Origin: an uncultured Sulfolobales archaeon
GTDB taxonomy: Archaea > Thermoproteota > Thermoprotei_A > Sulfolobales > NBVN01
DNA: 64,000 nt
NCBI GenBank assembly: GCA_937949785.1
Contig: CALEDH010000001.1
Location: 62,001-126,000, forward strand
Direction: 5' to 3'
Below, in pieces: positions 26,726 through 35,011 of the stretch (positions are counted from its first letter, which is position 1; each line of letters begins with the position of its first letter). The notes below the pieces were generated by a model that was not told the origin of the DNA, searched no databases, and was given only the letters and a program-made list of their open reading frames with translations. Both the position numbers and the translations under genes were made by a program.

Positions 26726-27022
26726 ATGGCTCAATCAGGTCCGATCTCAAGTAATGTAGTACTAGTTGGTAAGAAACCAGTAATGAATTACGTACTAGCA
26801 ACTCTAACGTTGTTAAATCAAGGTGTTGAAGAAGTGATAATAAAGGCTAGGGGCAGGGCTATTAGTAAGGCAGTCGACGCAGTAGAAATTGTTAGGAGTA
26901 GATTCCTACCAGACAGAGTCTTAGTTAAGGATATTAGAGTTGGGAGTCAAGTAGTATCAGCCCAGGACGGAAGGCAGACAAGAGTATCAACTATCGAGAT
27001 CCTAATATCTAAGAAAGACTAA
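26726..27022 (+). CDS. albA: Chromatin protein Alba (Alba1)
   Basis: A 98-aa Alba. It has the acetylatable lysine pair in [14 protein letters not shown], the second strand [17 protein letters not shown] and the C-terminal beta hairpin [14 protein letters not shown]. Alba coats DNA and RNA in crenarchaea. I chose the ATG at 26726 because the SD-like AGAGGTG precedes it; a GTG at 26717 would overlap that site. It is monocistronic, followed by a T-rich stretch (about 27059-27067) that could end transcription. A second Alba gene lies at 34.7 kb. Confidence 0.95.
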   Translation: MAQSGPISSNVVLVGKKPVMNYVLATLTLLNQGVEEVIIKARGRAISKAVDAVEIVRSRFLPDRVLVKDIRVGSQVVSAQDGRQTRVSTIEILISKKD

Positions 27023-27058
27023 AATAAATTAAATAACATCCTAACAAATACTTCAAAA

Positions 27059-27068
27059 AGTTTTTTGT
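27059..27068 (+). terminator. T-run terminator candidate after alba1
   Basis: A short run of T residues in the coding sense follows the alba1 stop by about 40 bp. Archaeal polymerase often terminates at such runs. Confidence 0.4.
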
Positions 27069-27180
27069 TAAACGATTACTAGCTGGATAGTTAACTTTTA
27101 TAGCTATCCACCCATCTCAGCTAGGGAGTCTTAAAATAAAGTTATAAAATATCGTGTAGGGGATTTTATAGGTGTTGATT

Positions 27181-27861
27181 ATGGGGCCGTTAACACGTAG
27201 GCTTAATACGTTGAGAAGGCCCCTCATTCAAATAGCTATGGACTTCATAAACATTGACGATGCCTTAAGGCTTATTAAGAAGCTTGAAGGCTTAGAAGTT
27301 GACGTATATGAAGTTGGGACACCTCTAATTAAATCCGAGGGTATTCGAGCAGTGAGGATTGTGAAAGAATTAGCTAATAGTTCAGTAGTATTAGCTGATA
27401 TGAAGACCGCTGATACAGGTGGTCTGGAGACAAGGCTGGCTGCTAAGAACGGTGCTGACGCTATATCAATTCTAGCTAGTGCTAATGATGAGGTAATAAA
27501 GTCAGCTTTAAATGAGGCTAAGTCCTTAGACATTGACGTCGTAGTTGATACCATAGGTAGGTTAGATGTATTAAAAGTTATTAATGAGGTAGTTCCGCTG
27601 GGGGTTCAGATCATTAACATTCATTTAGCAATAGATGTACAGTTAAGTAGTGGTAAGACCGTCGCAGATATATTAGATGTTATAAAGAATGTGAGGAACT
27701 CACATAAGAACTTAATAATATCGGTGTCTGGAGGTATAAAACCTCAACATATAGGGGGCTTAGTAAGTAGCGGTGCTGACGTAATCGTCATAGGTTCTGC
27801 TATTACTAAGGCAGCCGACCCAGCCGAAGTAGTTAGGCAAATACTTAAACAAGTAATTTAG
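27181..27861 (+). CDS. hxlA: 3-hexulose-6-phosphate synthase
   Basis: A TIM-barrel enzyme of the OMP decarboxylase superfamily (226 aa). It has PLIQIAMDFINIDDAL and YEVGTPLIKSEG near the start, the catalytic DMKTADTG (about residue 75) and the phosphate-binding ISVSGGIKPQHI and DVIVIGSAIT. DxKxxD plus the HPS-type EVGTPL identify hexulose-6-phosphate synthase rather than OMP decarboxylase. In archaea lacking the oxidative pentose pathway it makes ribulose-5-phosphate in reverse with PHI, which is not in this window. ATG 27181 follows AGGTG; a GTG at 27172 is the alternative. Confidence 0.85.
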   Translation: MGPLTRRLNTLRRPLIQIAMDFINIDDALRLIKKLEGLEVDVYEVGTPLIKSEGIRAVRIVKELANSSVVLADMKTADTGGLETRLAAKNGADAISILASANDEVIKSALNEAKSLDIDVVVDTIGRLDVLKVINEVVPLGVQIINIHLAIDVQLSSGKTVADILDVIKNVRNSHKNLIISVSGGIKPQHIGGLVSSGADVIVIGSAITKAADPAEVVRQILKQVI

Positions 27862-28329
27862 ACGTTAAGAGGGTTTAAGGTCATTGCGTGGGTTTTTCAT
27901 CAAAACTCAGCGCTTATTAACCTAATTCATCCCCACGATCCCGATATTAATAAGTGGTAGTGATATTTTAATAATTATTACTTATCTCAGCTAGGGTTTA
28001 TAGATTAGTTCTCGATCACACCGTCTTTCTTAGACATACACGGCTTCCTCCATGAGAGGAGGAGCGAATACACTACGTCAATCACCCATTCAACCTCAAC
28101 TTTTAGGGCTTCATAGGCAGCCCCACCACCGGCGGTGGGGTACGATATTAGGTAAATCCCCGCCAGCAACACCTACAACACCACACTACGCGGTAATTAT
28201 AATAGGGAGCGATGCCCACCCAAGTAGGCATTAATAATAACTAACCTAGTACGATGTTAGCGCAGGAATTACTAAGCAATGAAAAATAAAAATATCTACT
28301 TATAATCCTAACTAGTGAGGGTGACTTAA
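27862..28329. other. Gap containing a GC-rich structured block
   Basis: No gene is convincing. Positions about 28020-28235 are far more GC-rich than the surroundings and contain a 7-bp hairpin CCCCACC/GGTGGGG (28124-28143 region), a second hairpin GATGCC/GGCAT, and on the minus strand GCCTATGAAGCCC and ATGGAGGAAGCC, phrases that resemble TnpB right ends. It may be an insertion-sequence relic or an unrecognised stable RNA; it does not match RNase P or SRP RNA motifs I know. Confidence 0.45.
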
Positions 28330-29496
28330 ATGAGGTTACTGCTGCAGACTATAAAGCCGCTAACACCTGGTCAGGAAGACCTAATCAAAACTCTTACTAA
28401 TAGTGAGTATGAAATAGTTGGTGTGTTTGGACCTACAGGTAGTGGGAAATCCTTACTTAGCTTAGCCTTCGGGATAGATTCCTTAGAGGAAGGTAGGTAT
28501 AAGAGGTTAGTAGTTGTTAAGCCTATCATAGACGTTACGACTGGGGAAGAATTAACTTTAGCTAGAGCGGGACCTCAATATACAGAATTAATTAAGTCAT
28601 ATATTACCGACGTGTTAGGTATGTTTACTTCGTGGGATGCCATAGCTAAGCTAATAAATGACGGGAGGTTAATCTTCGTAGACACCCATTACTTAAAGGG
28701 TAGGACGTTCGACGATTCTTTAGTATTCATAGATGATGCCCAGCTAATTAAGATGGAGTCTCTTATCGAGATAATCTTAAGGGTTGGGAAGAACAGTAGG
28801 TTAATAGTTGCTGCTGACCCTCTATCCCAGTCGTTAAGGAATAGAGGACATCAAGATATGACATCATTGCTTAGAGACGTGTTAGCAAGTGAGGCTAAAG
28901 CTAAAGTAGTTGACTTAGGAATTAAGGACATTATCAGGGCTGGGGCTAAGAGGGGTATTAAACTAATCATAGAATATCTCATGAGGAGCCGTAGCCTAAG
29001 TGAGGGTGAGGCTAGGTCGTTAGAATTTATTAGAGCTCAAGTACCAGATGCTGATATAATAACTGTGGTAGAATTAGATGAAATCATTAAGAAATGTGAG
29101 CTTCCCTCAGAACACATGCCAAACTTACTAATAATTACTAAGCAAGGGCATTTAGGTAGGTTAGTAGGTAGAGGTGGTGAGAGAATTAACTCCATAGAGA
29201 AAGACTTAAATAAGAGGGTGAGGGCTGTAGAACTAACATTAGACTTCGCACACTTCATCCGAACAATCCACCCAATTCCATGGGTTTGGAAAAAGGTTAA
29301 AGATGTAGACCTAATCGGTACGTACTTAATAGTTAAAGTATTTAATGAGGTATTAGGCCCCTTCATGGGGCAGAAAGGATCTTATATAAGATATCTTGAC
29401 AGCGTTATGAAGAAGTTACTGGGCATCGGAGTTAAGGTAGTTCCTATAGAGACTACTGAGGAAGTTAAGGTTAAGGAGAGGAAGCATAAGAAGTAG
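28330..29496 (+). CDS. PhoH-type ATPase with KH domain
   Basis: A 388-aa protein. A PhoH-like P-loop ATPase (Walker A VFGPTGSGKSLLSLAFG near residue 38, Walker B SLVFIDDAQL near 140) is followed by KH-type RNA-binding segments (LLIITKQGHLGRLVGRGGERI and VLGPFMGQKGSYIRYLDSVM, each with a GxxG turn). The same combination occurs in the archaeal PIN-ATPase-KH proteins, but no PIN domain is present. An RNA helicase or RNA-handling role is likely but not shown. The C-terminal tail is lysine-rich. A SD-like GAGGGTGA precedes the ATG. Confidence 0.8.
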   Translation: MRLLLQTIKPLTPGQEDLIKTLTNSEYEIVGVFGPTGSGKSLLSLAFGIDSLEEGRYKRLVVVKPIIDVTTGEELTLARAGPQYTELIKSYITDVLGMFTSWDAIAKLINDGRLIFVDTHYLKGRTFDDSLVFIDDAQLIKMESLIEIILRVGKNSRLIVAADPLSQSLRNRGHQDMTSLLRDVLASEAKAKVVDLGIKDIIRAGAKRGIKLIIEYLMRSRSLSEGEARSLEFIRAQVPDADIITVVELDEIIKKCELPSEHMPNLLIITKQGHLGRLVGRGGERINSIEKDLNKRVRAVELTLDFAHFIRTIHPIPWVWKKVKDVDLIGTYLIVKVFNEVLGPFMGQKGSYIRYLDSVMKKLLGIGVKVVPIETTEEVKVKERKHKK

Positions 29497-29822
29497 TATT
29501 TAATAGACGTATATTTAAGTTCATTAAGTTAATAACGATTCTCAAACATAGACCTACTCCCAAACCTCGGTAGTTCTGAAAGATTTTCTGAACATCAGTT
29601 AAATCCCTCATCCAACATCACTTCAAAGGCATTACTGATTAGTAGGTTTGAATCCCAGATAAGGTCGGATTTATGCAGGGTTTAAATTAGGTTCAGTGCT
29701 GCAGTGATTCATCAACCTTCAGGCCGCCCATCGTTAACATCATTGCCATTTCTCTACTGAATTTAAAGCTTATTTAGCTTTACCTACATAACTTATATTA
29801 CGTCTGAGCAAATTAAGATATT
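29497..29822. other. Gap with sRNA and enolase promoter
   Basis: Besides the C/D sRNA candidate at 29690-29746, the gap carries the TATA box ACTTATATTA (29791-29800), 23-30 bp before the enolase ATG, implying a leaderless enolase mRNA. Nothing else was recognised. Confidence 0.55.
29690..29746 (-). ncRNA. C/D box sRNA candidate
   Basis: On the minus strand: C ATGATGT (29743-29737), 14-nt guide, D' CTGA (29722-29719), 3-nt spacer AGG, C' TTGATGA (29715-29709), 12-nt guide ATCACTGCAGCA, D CTGA (29696-29693). Box spacing is ideal for an archaeal dual-guide sRNA. It lies antisense in the gap before enolase. Confidence 0.75.
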
Positions 29823-31118
29823 ATGGTGTACGGAGTGTCTATGTTTGTAATAGATGATGTGTATGCGTTGCAAATAATTGATTCGAGAGGTGACCCCACT
29901 GTTGAGGCTGTGATTATAACTGATGGAGGTGGGGTTGGCAGGGCAGCTACGCCTGCTGGCGCTTCTAAGGGGAGATACGAATCTTTAGAGTTAAGGGATG
30001 GTGGGAAGGATTATGGGGGTAAGGGCGTTTTAAAGGTTGTTGAAAACGTAAATAAGATTATAGCGTCAGCTATTAGAGGTCTTGATTCAAGTCTATATAG
30101 GCAGGTAGATGGGAAATTAATCGAACTTGACGGCACTCCAAATAAGTCTAGGTTAGGGGCTAATGCTTTAACCGCTGTATCATTAGCTAATGTTAAAGCA
30201 GCGGCTGACACTCTGGGCATACCTCCATTCCAATTCTTAGGGGGGTTTAAAGCTAATTTACTTCCAACACCTCTAATGAATATAATTAACGGCGGGGCAC
30301 ATGCCGGGAACGAATTACCGTTTCAGGAATTCATGATAATACCTGTAGGCGCTGATAGGTTCTCAGACGCCTTGAAGATGGCTGTTGAGGTCTATAAAGA
30401 ACTTAGGAAGTATCTTAAGGAGAAATACGGGCCTCTGGCAATTAATGTTGGTGATGAGGGAGGTTACGCACCACCTATGAGGAAGGTATCTGAGGCGTTA
30501 GATGCCTTAGTTAACGCTATAAGAGGTGCTGGATATTCTGAGGGGGTAGATATATTCTTAGCGTTGGATGTAGCTGCATCGTATATATATGATGTAAGTA
30601 AGGATGTTTACAGAGTTGATGGTAGGGAACTAAGTAGTTCTGATATGGTAGAATACTATAAGGAACTTATAGATCTTTACCCAATAAAGGTTATTGAAGA
30701 CCCGTTCCATGAAGAAGGATTTAAAGAATTCTCAGAACTACGTAAATCTGTCAGAGGTCGGGTCCTGTTAATAGGTGATGACCTAACAGTAACTAACGTT
30801 GAGATTATTAGGAAGGCATTAGCTCTTAACTCTGTTGATGGATGTATAATTAAGGTCAATCAAGTTGGGACTTTATCGGAAAGTGAAGACTGCATTAAAA
30901 CGCTCGTTAATTCGGGTAAGAAGGCAATTATAAGCCATAGAAGTGGGGAGACAGAAGATAACGTGATAGCTCATCTAAGTGTGGCTTACGAAACAGGCTT
31001 CATAAAGACCGGTGCACCGGCTAGAGGTGAGAGAACAGCGAAATATAACGAATTACTCAGAATTGAATACTGGTTAGGTGGGGAGGCTAGGTATGCCGGT
31101 AAATCTAAATTACTTTAA
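29823..31118 (+). CDS. eno: Enolase
   Basis: A 431-aa enolase converting 2-phosphoglycerate to phosphoenolpyruvate. It starts with VYALQIIDSRGDPTVEA, has the GASKGRYE loop, GGAHAGNELPFQEFMI, the metal ligands in FLALDVAAS and VIEDPFHEEG and LIGDDLTVTN, and the catalytic lysine region IIKVNQVGTLSE and SHRSGETED. The ATG at 29823 fits leaderless transcription from a TATA box about 27 bp upstream; an ATG at 29841 after a GGAG is the alternative. It converges with a GfcR-like regulator gene. Confidence 0.97.
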   Translation: MVYGVSMFVIDDVYALQIIDSRGDPTVEAVIITDGGGVGRAATPAGASKGRYESLELRDGGKDYGGKGVLKVVENVNKIIASAIRGLDSSLYRQVDGKLIELDGTPNKSRLGANALTAVSLANVKAAADTLGIPPFQFLGGFKANLLPTPLMNIINGGAHAGNELPFQEFMIIPVGADRFSDALKMAVEVYKELRKYLKEKYGPLAINVGDEGGYAPPMRKVSEALDALVNAIRGAGYSEGVDIFLALDVAASYIYDVSKDVYRVDGRELSSSDMVEYYKELIDLYPIKVIEDPFHEEGFKEFSELRKSVRGRVLLIGDDLTVTNVEIIRKALALNSVDGCIIKVNQVGTLSESEDCIKTLVNSGKKAIISHRSGETEDNVIAHLSVAYETGFIKTGAPARGERTAKYNELLRIEYWLGGEARYAGKSKLL

Positions 31119-31137
31119 GTAATCACGTAAGTTAATG

Positions 31138-31818
31138 TTAAGGGATTAAGTAATCGAATAACGTAAGATTACCCACATCTTTTTCCAAGTTCCTATCAAC
31201 TAGTATCACCGACATTAAACACTTTAAAATTAATCCATGTCCGCTGATGAACTCATCAACGATATTTAAATTTTCATTTGTAAGCATGCTGGTAATAACG
31301 GCTACGTAGTCCCCCCTACGTAGAGAGCTTTTACTAATCATATCAGAAACTTCAGCTGAAGATCTAACCTCGTTATGAGGTATTAAGAATATAGGTAGGC
31401 CTAGTCTAACAGCTACTAAGGAGGTTATCAAGGCAGAGGTTTCAGATAATGAAATGAGTACTTTAAGCCCGCTACCTACTAAACTACTTAGTATTCTATC
31501 TGAGATGTAGAGGTTTAAGATGTTTAATACCTTAGGGTGTGATAGGGCTTTAGAGAGGTCCCAACCACATTTACTGAGATATCTGTACAGAAATTCCTTA
31601 ACTACCTCCTTGCTAAGCAGGGTATTAATAATTTTCCTCGTATTATGTTCACTAGGTACTGCAAGTCCCTGAGCATATCTGCAGAGCATTGATGTATGTA
31701 TATTTAGTTTCTTTGAAAGTTCTCTATAAAGGAATACATCTCTATAAGCCGTTAACACCTCAACGACGTCAAGCCTTACCCTTAAACCCCTATACTTCTT
31801 CCCACCGTAAAACTGTAT
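31138..31818 (-). CDS. GfcR-like HTH/phosphoribosyltransferase-fold regulator, apparent ATA start
   Basis: A protein of about 226 aa. The N-terminal HTH (RELSKKLNIHTSMLCRYAQG) is followed by a phosphoribosyltransferase-like Rossmann region in which the usual PRPP loop is degraded (YVAVITSMLTNEN). This layout matches GfcR-type regulators that control sugar degradation in archaea; next to enolase and near fbp and tpi, a role in glycolytic regulation is plausible. The GTG at 31758 leaves out 20 residues that fit the family; the frame can start only at ATA 31818, seven bases after a perfect GAGGTG. ATA use is inference; 31758 is the conservative start. Confidence 0.7.
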   Translation of the reverse strand: MQFYGGKKYRGLRVRLDVVEVLTAYRDVFLYRELSKKLNIHTSMLCRYAQGLAVPSEHNTRKIINTLLSKEVVKEFLYRYLSKCGWDLSKALSHPKVLNILNLYISDRILSSLVGSGLKVLISLSETSALITSLVAVRLGLPIFLIPHNEVRSSAEVSDMISKSSLRRGDYVAVITSMLTNENLNIVDEFISGHGLILKCLMSVILVDRNLEKDVGNLTLFDYLIP

Positions 31819-32410
31819 CTATAATCACCTCAGGTAGTTAATATACCTAAAAAACTAATTAAAATTAAATTCATTAGTAGTTCCCTGAGTAGCTGATCGA
31901 TATGAATTAAGCATACATGGTTATGAAACATCACCGGGACCCGCAAGCCTCTTTCTTTCGATAAGCCTCCTCCAAAACCTTGCTCTTCTAGCTATATGTG
32001 CCTTCATACGCGTTGAGTTTTATCTACGGACTTAGAGTAGGAAAATTGTTAAGTTGCAGACATCTTCCCACACCCTTCAACCTTTCCCTCAAGGTGTTTG
32101 ATAACCTCTGTAAAGCGTTCTTCAGTACGTTAAGTCTTACATCTAAATCCCTGAAGCATGCTTCCTCTCATCCAACAGCCCAAGGGCTTCCTCAAGCCTT
32201 AAATGCGCTGCTAGAGAAGTTTACGATTTTTTAAAAAAACTCTAATGTATAGAATTTAAGAACGAAGCCGATGTTAATAGGAAGGACCCCTTAAAGGTTT
32301 ATTTTACTGGTGAACTATGCTTTTATATTAGGTTAACCGCTTCACAATGACCTTAACCACTCAAATATGTTTATTAAGGATGATATCGTATTAGAGTTGG
32401 TGTAAGGGTT
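31819..32410. other. Gap with decayed coiled-coil reading frame
   Basis: Apart from the SD of the regulator and the fbp promoter at the right end, positions about 31940-32250 on the minus strand read as broken protein: LRLEEALGLLDERKHASGI in one frame, then after a shift LDVRLNVLKNALQRLSNTLR in another. I take this for the remains of a small helical gene. A poly-A/T tract lies near 32230. Confidence 0.4.
31985..32235 (-). pseudogene. Frameshifted small helical protein (possible)
   Basis: Two overlapping frames on the minus strand give coiled-coil-like peptides, RLEEALGLLDERKHAS and, one frame away, DVRLNVLKNALQRLSNTLRE, then a stop. Each frame is interrupted soon by stops. The helical heptad character and good junction suggest a gene that lost its frame. 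The original product is unknown. The opposite-strand open frame here looks like its shadow. Confidence 0.35.
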
Positions 32411-33583
32411 TTGGCTGAGAGGAAATTAACAACAATATCAGTTATTAAAGCTGATATAGGCTCGTTAGCCGGACACCATACCGTCCATCCAGATACATTA
32501 GCAGCTGCCACTAAGGTGTTAGCTGAGGCTAAGATTAAGGGCTTAATAGAAGATTTCTACGTAACTAACGCAGGCGATGATTTAGAACTCATAATGACTC
32601 ACCGCAGAGGTGTTGACTCACCTGAAGTCCACGGCCTTGCTTGGGAGGCTTTCAGAGAAGCTGCTAAGGTATCTAAGGAGCTAGGGCTCTATGCTGCAGG
32701 TCAAGACCTACTCAGCGATGCGTTTTCAGGTAATGTGAGGGGGTTAGGACCTGGAGTTGCTGAAATGGAGTTCTTAGAGAGGCCTTCTGAGCCCATAGTC
32801 GTGTTCATGGCTGATAAGACCGAGCCTGGAGCGTTTAACTTACCGATGTTTAAAATATTTGCAGACCCCTTCAACACTGCTGGCTTGGTAGTAGACCCAA
32901 AACTACATGACGGCTTTAAGTTTGAGGTCTTTGACGTATTTGAGGATAGGAGTGTAGAACTTTCCTTGCCTGAGGAGATGTACGACCTACTAGCTATTAT
33001 AGGAACTACTGGCAGGTATGTAGTTAGGAGGGTCTATAGGAAGAAGGATAACGAGATAGCAGCTGCTGTCAGCGTGGAGAGATTAAGCATTATAGCTGGC
33101 AGATATGTAGGTAAGGACGACCCAGTAGCTGTGGTGAGGGCTCAGTCCGGGTTCCCAGCGGTTGGTGAGATATTAGAGCCTTTCGCAACACCACACTTAG
33201 TTGCTGGGTGGACGAGAGGCTCGCATTACGGACCTATAATGCCAGTACCACTAAGATATTCTAAGTGTACTAGGTTCGACGGTCCTCCAAGAATTATCGC
33301 TTTAGGGTTTCAGATAAAGAACGCAAAGCTCGTAGGCCCTGCAGACCTATTCGATGACCCGGCCTTTGATAATAGCAGGAGAACTGCTGAGATGGTTGCT
33401 GATTATATAAGGAGGATGGGGCCCTTCATGCCGCATAGGTTAGGTCCTGAGGAAATGGAGTATACAACACTGCCTGAGATTCTTGAAAGGTTTAAAGATA
33501 GGTTTAAGGTAGTTGCCGGTGAACCTAAAGCTAAGAAACCTAAGATTGAGTCTGAACTCCTGAAAACCCATACTCACGAGTAA
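32411..33583 (+). CDS. fbp: Bifunctional fructose-1,6-bisphosphate aldolase/phosphatase
   Basis: The archaeal FBP aldolase/phosphatase (390 aa), an ancient gluconeogenic enzyme that makes fructose-6-phosphate from triose phosphates. Landmarks: SVIKADIGSLAGHHTVHPDTL at the N-terminus with the acidic metal ligand and His, AGDDLELIMTHRRG, AAGQDLLSDAFSGNVRGLGPG, DKTEPGAFNLP, YSKCTRFDGPPR and FDDPAFD. The start is a TTG with weak GGTG upstream. It lies 30 bp before tpiA; together with hxlA and eno this makes a sugar-phosphate cluster. The C-terminal tail is lysine-rich and variable. Confidence 0.96.
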   Translation: MAERKLTTISVIKADIGSLAGHHTVHPDTLAAATKVLAEAKIKGLIEDFYVTNAGDDLELIMTHRRGVDSPEVHGLAWEAFREAAKVSKELGLYAAGQDLLSDAFSGNVRGLGPGVAEMEFLERPSEPIVVFMADKTEPGAFNLPMFKIFADPFNTAGLVVDPKLHDGFKFEVFDVFEDRSVELSLPEEMYDLLAIIGTTGRYVVRRVYRKKDNEIAAAVSVERLSIIAGRYVGKDDPVAVVRAQSGFPAVGEILEPFATPHLVAGWTRGSHYGPIMPVPLRYSKCTRFDGPPRIIALGFQIKNAKLVGPADLFDDPAFDNSRRTAEMVADYIRRMGPFMPHRLGPEEMEYTTLPEILERFKDRFKVVAGEPKAKKPKIESELLKTHTHE

Positions 33584-33613
33584 ATCAGAACATTTTTTTA
33601 ACGGTGTTATCTT

Positions 33614-34303
33614 ATGTTCTTAAGACCCCCTATAATAGTAATTAACTATAAAGCGTATAACACCTCATTCGGACCTACAGCGTTATTGATAGCTAGAGCA
33701 GCTGAGGAAGTTGCTGATGATGTGGGAGTTAGTATGATTGTCGCACCACCGCTTACAGAGATAAAGGATTTAGTAACTAGTATTAGAATACCTGTGTTTG
33801 CACAACATGTAGACCCCATAGACATGGGGGCTTATACCGGTCACATACCACCTGAAGCTATTAAGGAGGTCGGAGCTAAGGGTTTTATAGTTAATCATAG
33901 TGAGAAGAGATTAAGAGTTGATGAAATAGCTAAGTTAGTTAGGAAGGCGGTAGGATTAGGTCTCAACACGTTGGTATGTGCTGACGTACCTGAAGTAGCT
34001 GCTGCTCTTTCACTTTTAAATCCAGATATGATAGCTATAGAGCCCCCAGAACTCATAGGGACCGGTATAGCCGTATCTAAATCAAAACCTGAAGTAATAC
34101 TTAATACGGTGTTAAAAGTACGTGAGGTTAATAAAAGTATCATAATACTAACTGGAGCCGGTATATCGTCAGCCGACGATGCAGCTAAAGCAGTGGAATT
34201 AGGGACGTCAGGTATTTTAGTATCATCAGCTGTTATGAAGGCTAAAGAACCTAAGAAAGTCTTATTAGAAATGGCTGAAGCAATGTTAAAAAGCCTCACA
34301 TAG
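33614..34303 (+). CDS. tpiA: Triosephosphate isomerase
   Basis: A 229-aa archaeal-type TIM, shorter than bacterial ones as usual. It has VINYKAYNTSFG (substrate lysine), VFAQHVDPIDMGAYTGHIPPE, NHSEKRLRVDEI (catalytic His), AIEPPELIGTG (catalytic Glu) and LTGAGISSADDA with GTSGILVSSAVM for phosphate binding. It interconverts the triose phosphates fed to the FBP aldolase/phosphatase just upstream, and is probably co-transcribed with it. A hairpin GGGTAT/ATACCC follows the stop. Confidence 0.96.
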   Translation: MFLRPPIIVINYKAYNTSFGPTALLIARAAEEVADDVGVSMIVAPPLTEIKDLVTSIRIPVFAQHVDPIDMGAYTGHIPPEAIKEVGAKGFIVNHSEKRLRVDEIAKLVRKAVGLGLNTLVCADVPEVAAALSLLNPDMIAIEPPELIGTGIAVSKSKPEVILNTVLKVREVNKSIIILTGAGISSADDAAKAVELGTSGILVSSAVMKAKEPKKVLLEMAEAMLKSLT

Positions 34304-34304
34304 T

Positions 34305-34321
34305 GGGTATCAATAATACCC
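34305..34321 (+). terminator. Stem-loop after tpiA
   Basis: GGGTAT-CAATA-ATACCC directly follows the tpiA stop and may end the fbp-tpiA transcript. There is no strong T run after it. Confidence 0.4.
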
Positions 34322-34717
34322 TCCTTTGAGGAGAACCACCCTAAGATCCGAAATTCACGTATAGTGGTATAGACCTCTAAGCAAATCACTGAAGGCTGGA
34401 ACCAGTAGTTCTCTATATGAAGTGATGAGTAGTTGCCCATACCTAACTCCTCAGATATTCTGAATTTTACATTTTCCTTACGGGTTTAAGTGTAGACTTC
34501 TCTTTAAACCCACCTACAACCTACGGGTTCGTTATAGGCTCTATCGGCGGACATCGCTGAGCCGCCTCACAGGATATGCGGAGTACCCACCTCTGACAAC
34601 CACAACGCCATAGATATGCACACTAAAGTTTACACTATGTCAGAACGGGGAACTGAATGCGTAGATAAAAATAAGTTTAAAACGTTGCCAACTAATTTAA
34701 GTTAAGGTGTTTAAGTA
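34322..34717. other. Gap with hairpins, function unknown
   Basis: No gene seen. A perfect stem GGGTTTAA/TTAAACCC (34482-34511) and a GC-rich hairpin GGCGG/CCGCC (about 34551-34570) stand out in the AT-rich background. A 12-nt phrase, ACCTACGGGTTCG-like, recurs near 38075. TTTAAA-type promoter elements precede alba2 near 34677. I considered an H/ACA RNA but could not place the ACA box properly. Confidence 0.4.
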
Positions 34718-34981
34718 TTGAGTAGTGGTGAAGGTGTTGTATCAGTGGGTAGCAGACCTCTAAGCGATTACGTCCTCTCAATTATAATACTTTTCAATCA
34801 AGGGGTTAAGAAGGTAGTAGTTAAGGGGAGAGGGGAAAACATAAGTAAGGCAATAGCTGTTTGCAATGCGGTTAAGGATAGGTTGGGGGAGTCAGTCAAA
34901 TTAGAGAATGTTGAAATAGGTAGCGAGTATTATAGCAATAAGAAAAGAGTTTCATACATTAAGATATCGCTTATAAGGTAA
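34718..34981 (+). CDS. Alba-family protein (Alba2)
   Basis: An 87-aa second Alba. It keeps the fold (VVSVGSRPLSDYVLS, then KKVVVKGRGENISKAI and KRVSYIKISLI), but the lysine pair of Alba1 is replaced by SR, as in Alba2-type paralogues that form heterodimers with Alba1 and alter DNA packing. The start is TTG, with AAGGTG about 8 bp upstream. It is monocistronic. Its sequence is well separated from the 26.7 kb Alba. Confidence 0.88.
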   Translation: MSSGEGVVSVGSRPLSDYVLSIIILFNQGVKKVVVKGRGENISKAIAVCNAVKDRLGESVKLENVEIGSEYYSNKKRVSYIKISLIR

Positions 34982-35011
34982 TCACGGATATCGCCCCCAC
35001 TAACGATACTT

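Noticed and set aside
28052-28234. 60-aa open frame in the GC-rich block
   Set aside because: Proline/histidine-rich composition without start signal; best explained as a by-product of the GC-rich structure.
28020-28235. RNase P or SRP RNA gene
   Set aside because: Neither strand carries the conserved P4 core of RNase P or the SRP S-domain loop motifs.
31998-32234. 78-aa open frame on the plus strand
   Set aside because: It is opposite a broken helical frame that looks more protein-like, and has no SD or promoter.
34420-34460. C/D sRNA (GTGATGA ... CTGA)
   Set aside because: Box C and D are present 30 nt apart, but no internal D'/C' pair fits and the guide would be far too long.
34510-34600. 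H/ACA guide RNA
   Set aside because: A GC-rich hairpin and a GGGT/ACCC lower stem exist, but the ACA triplet is about eight bases from the stem and no kink-turn could be placed with confidence.
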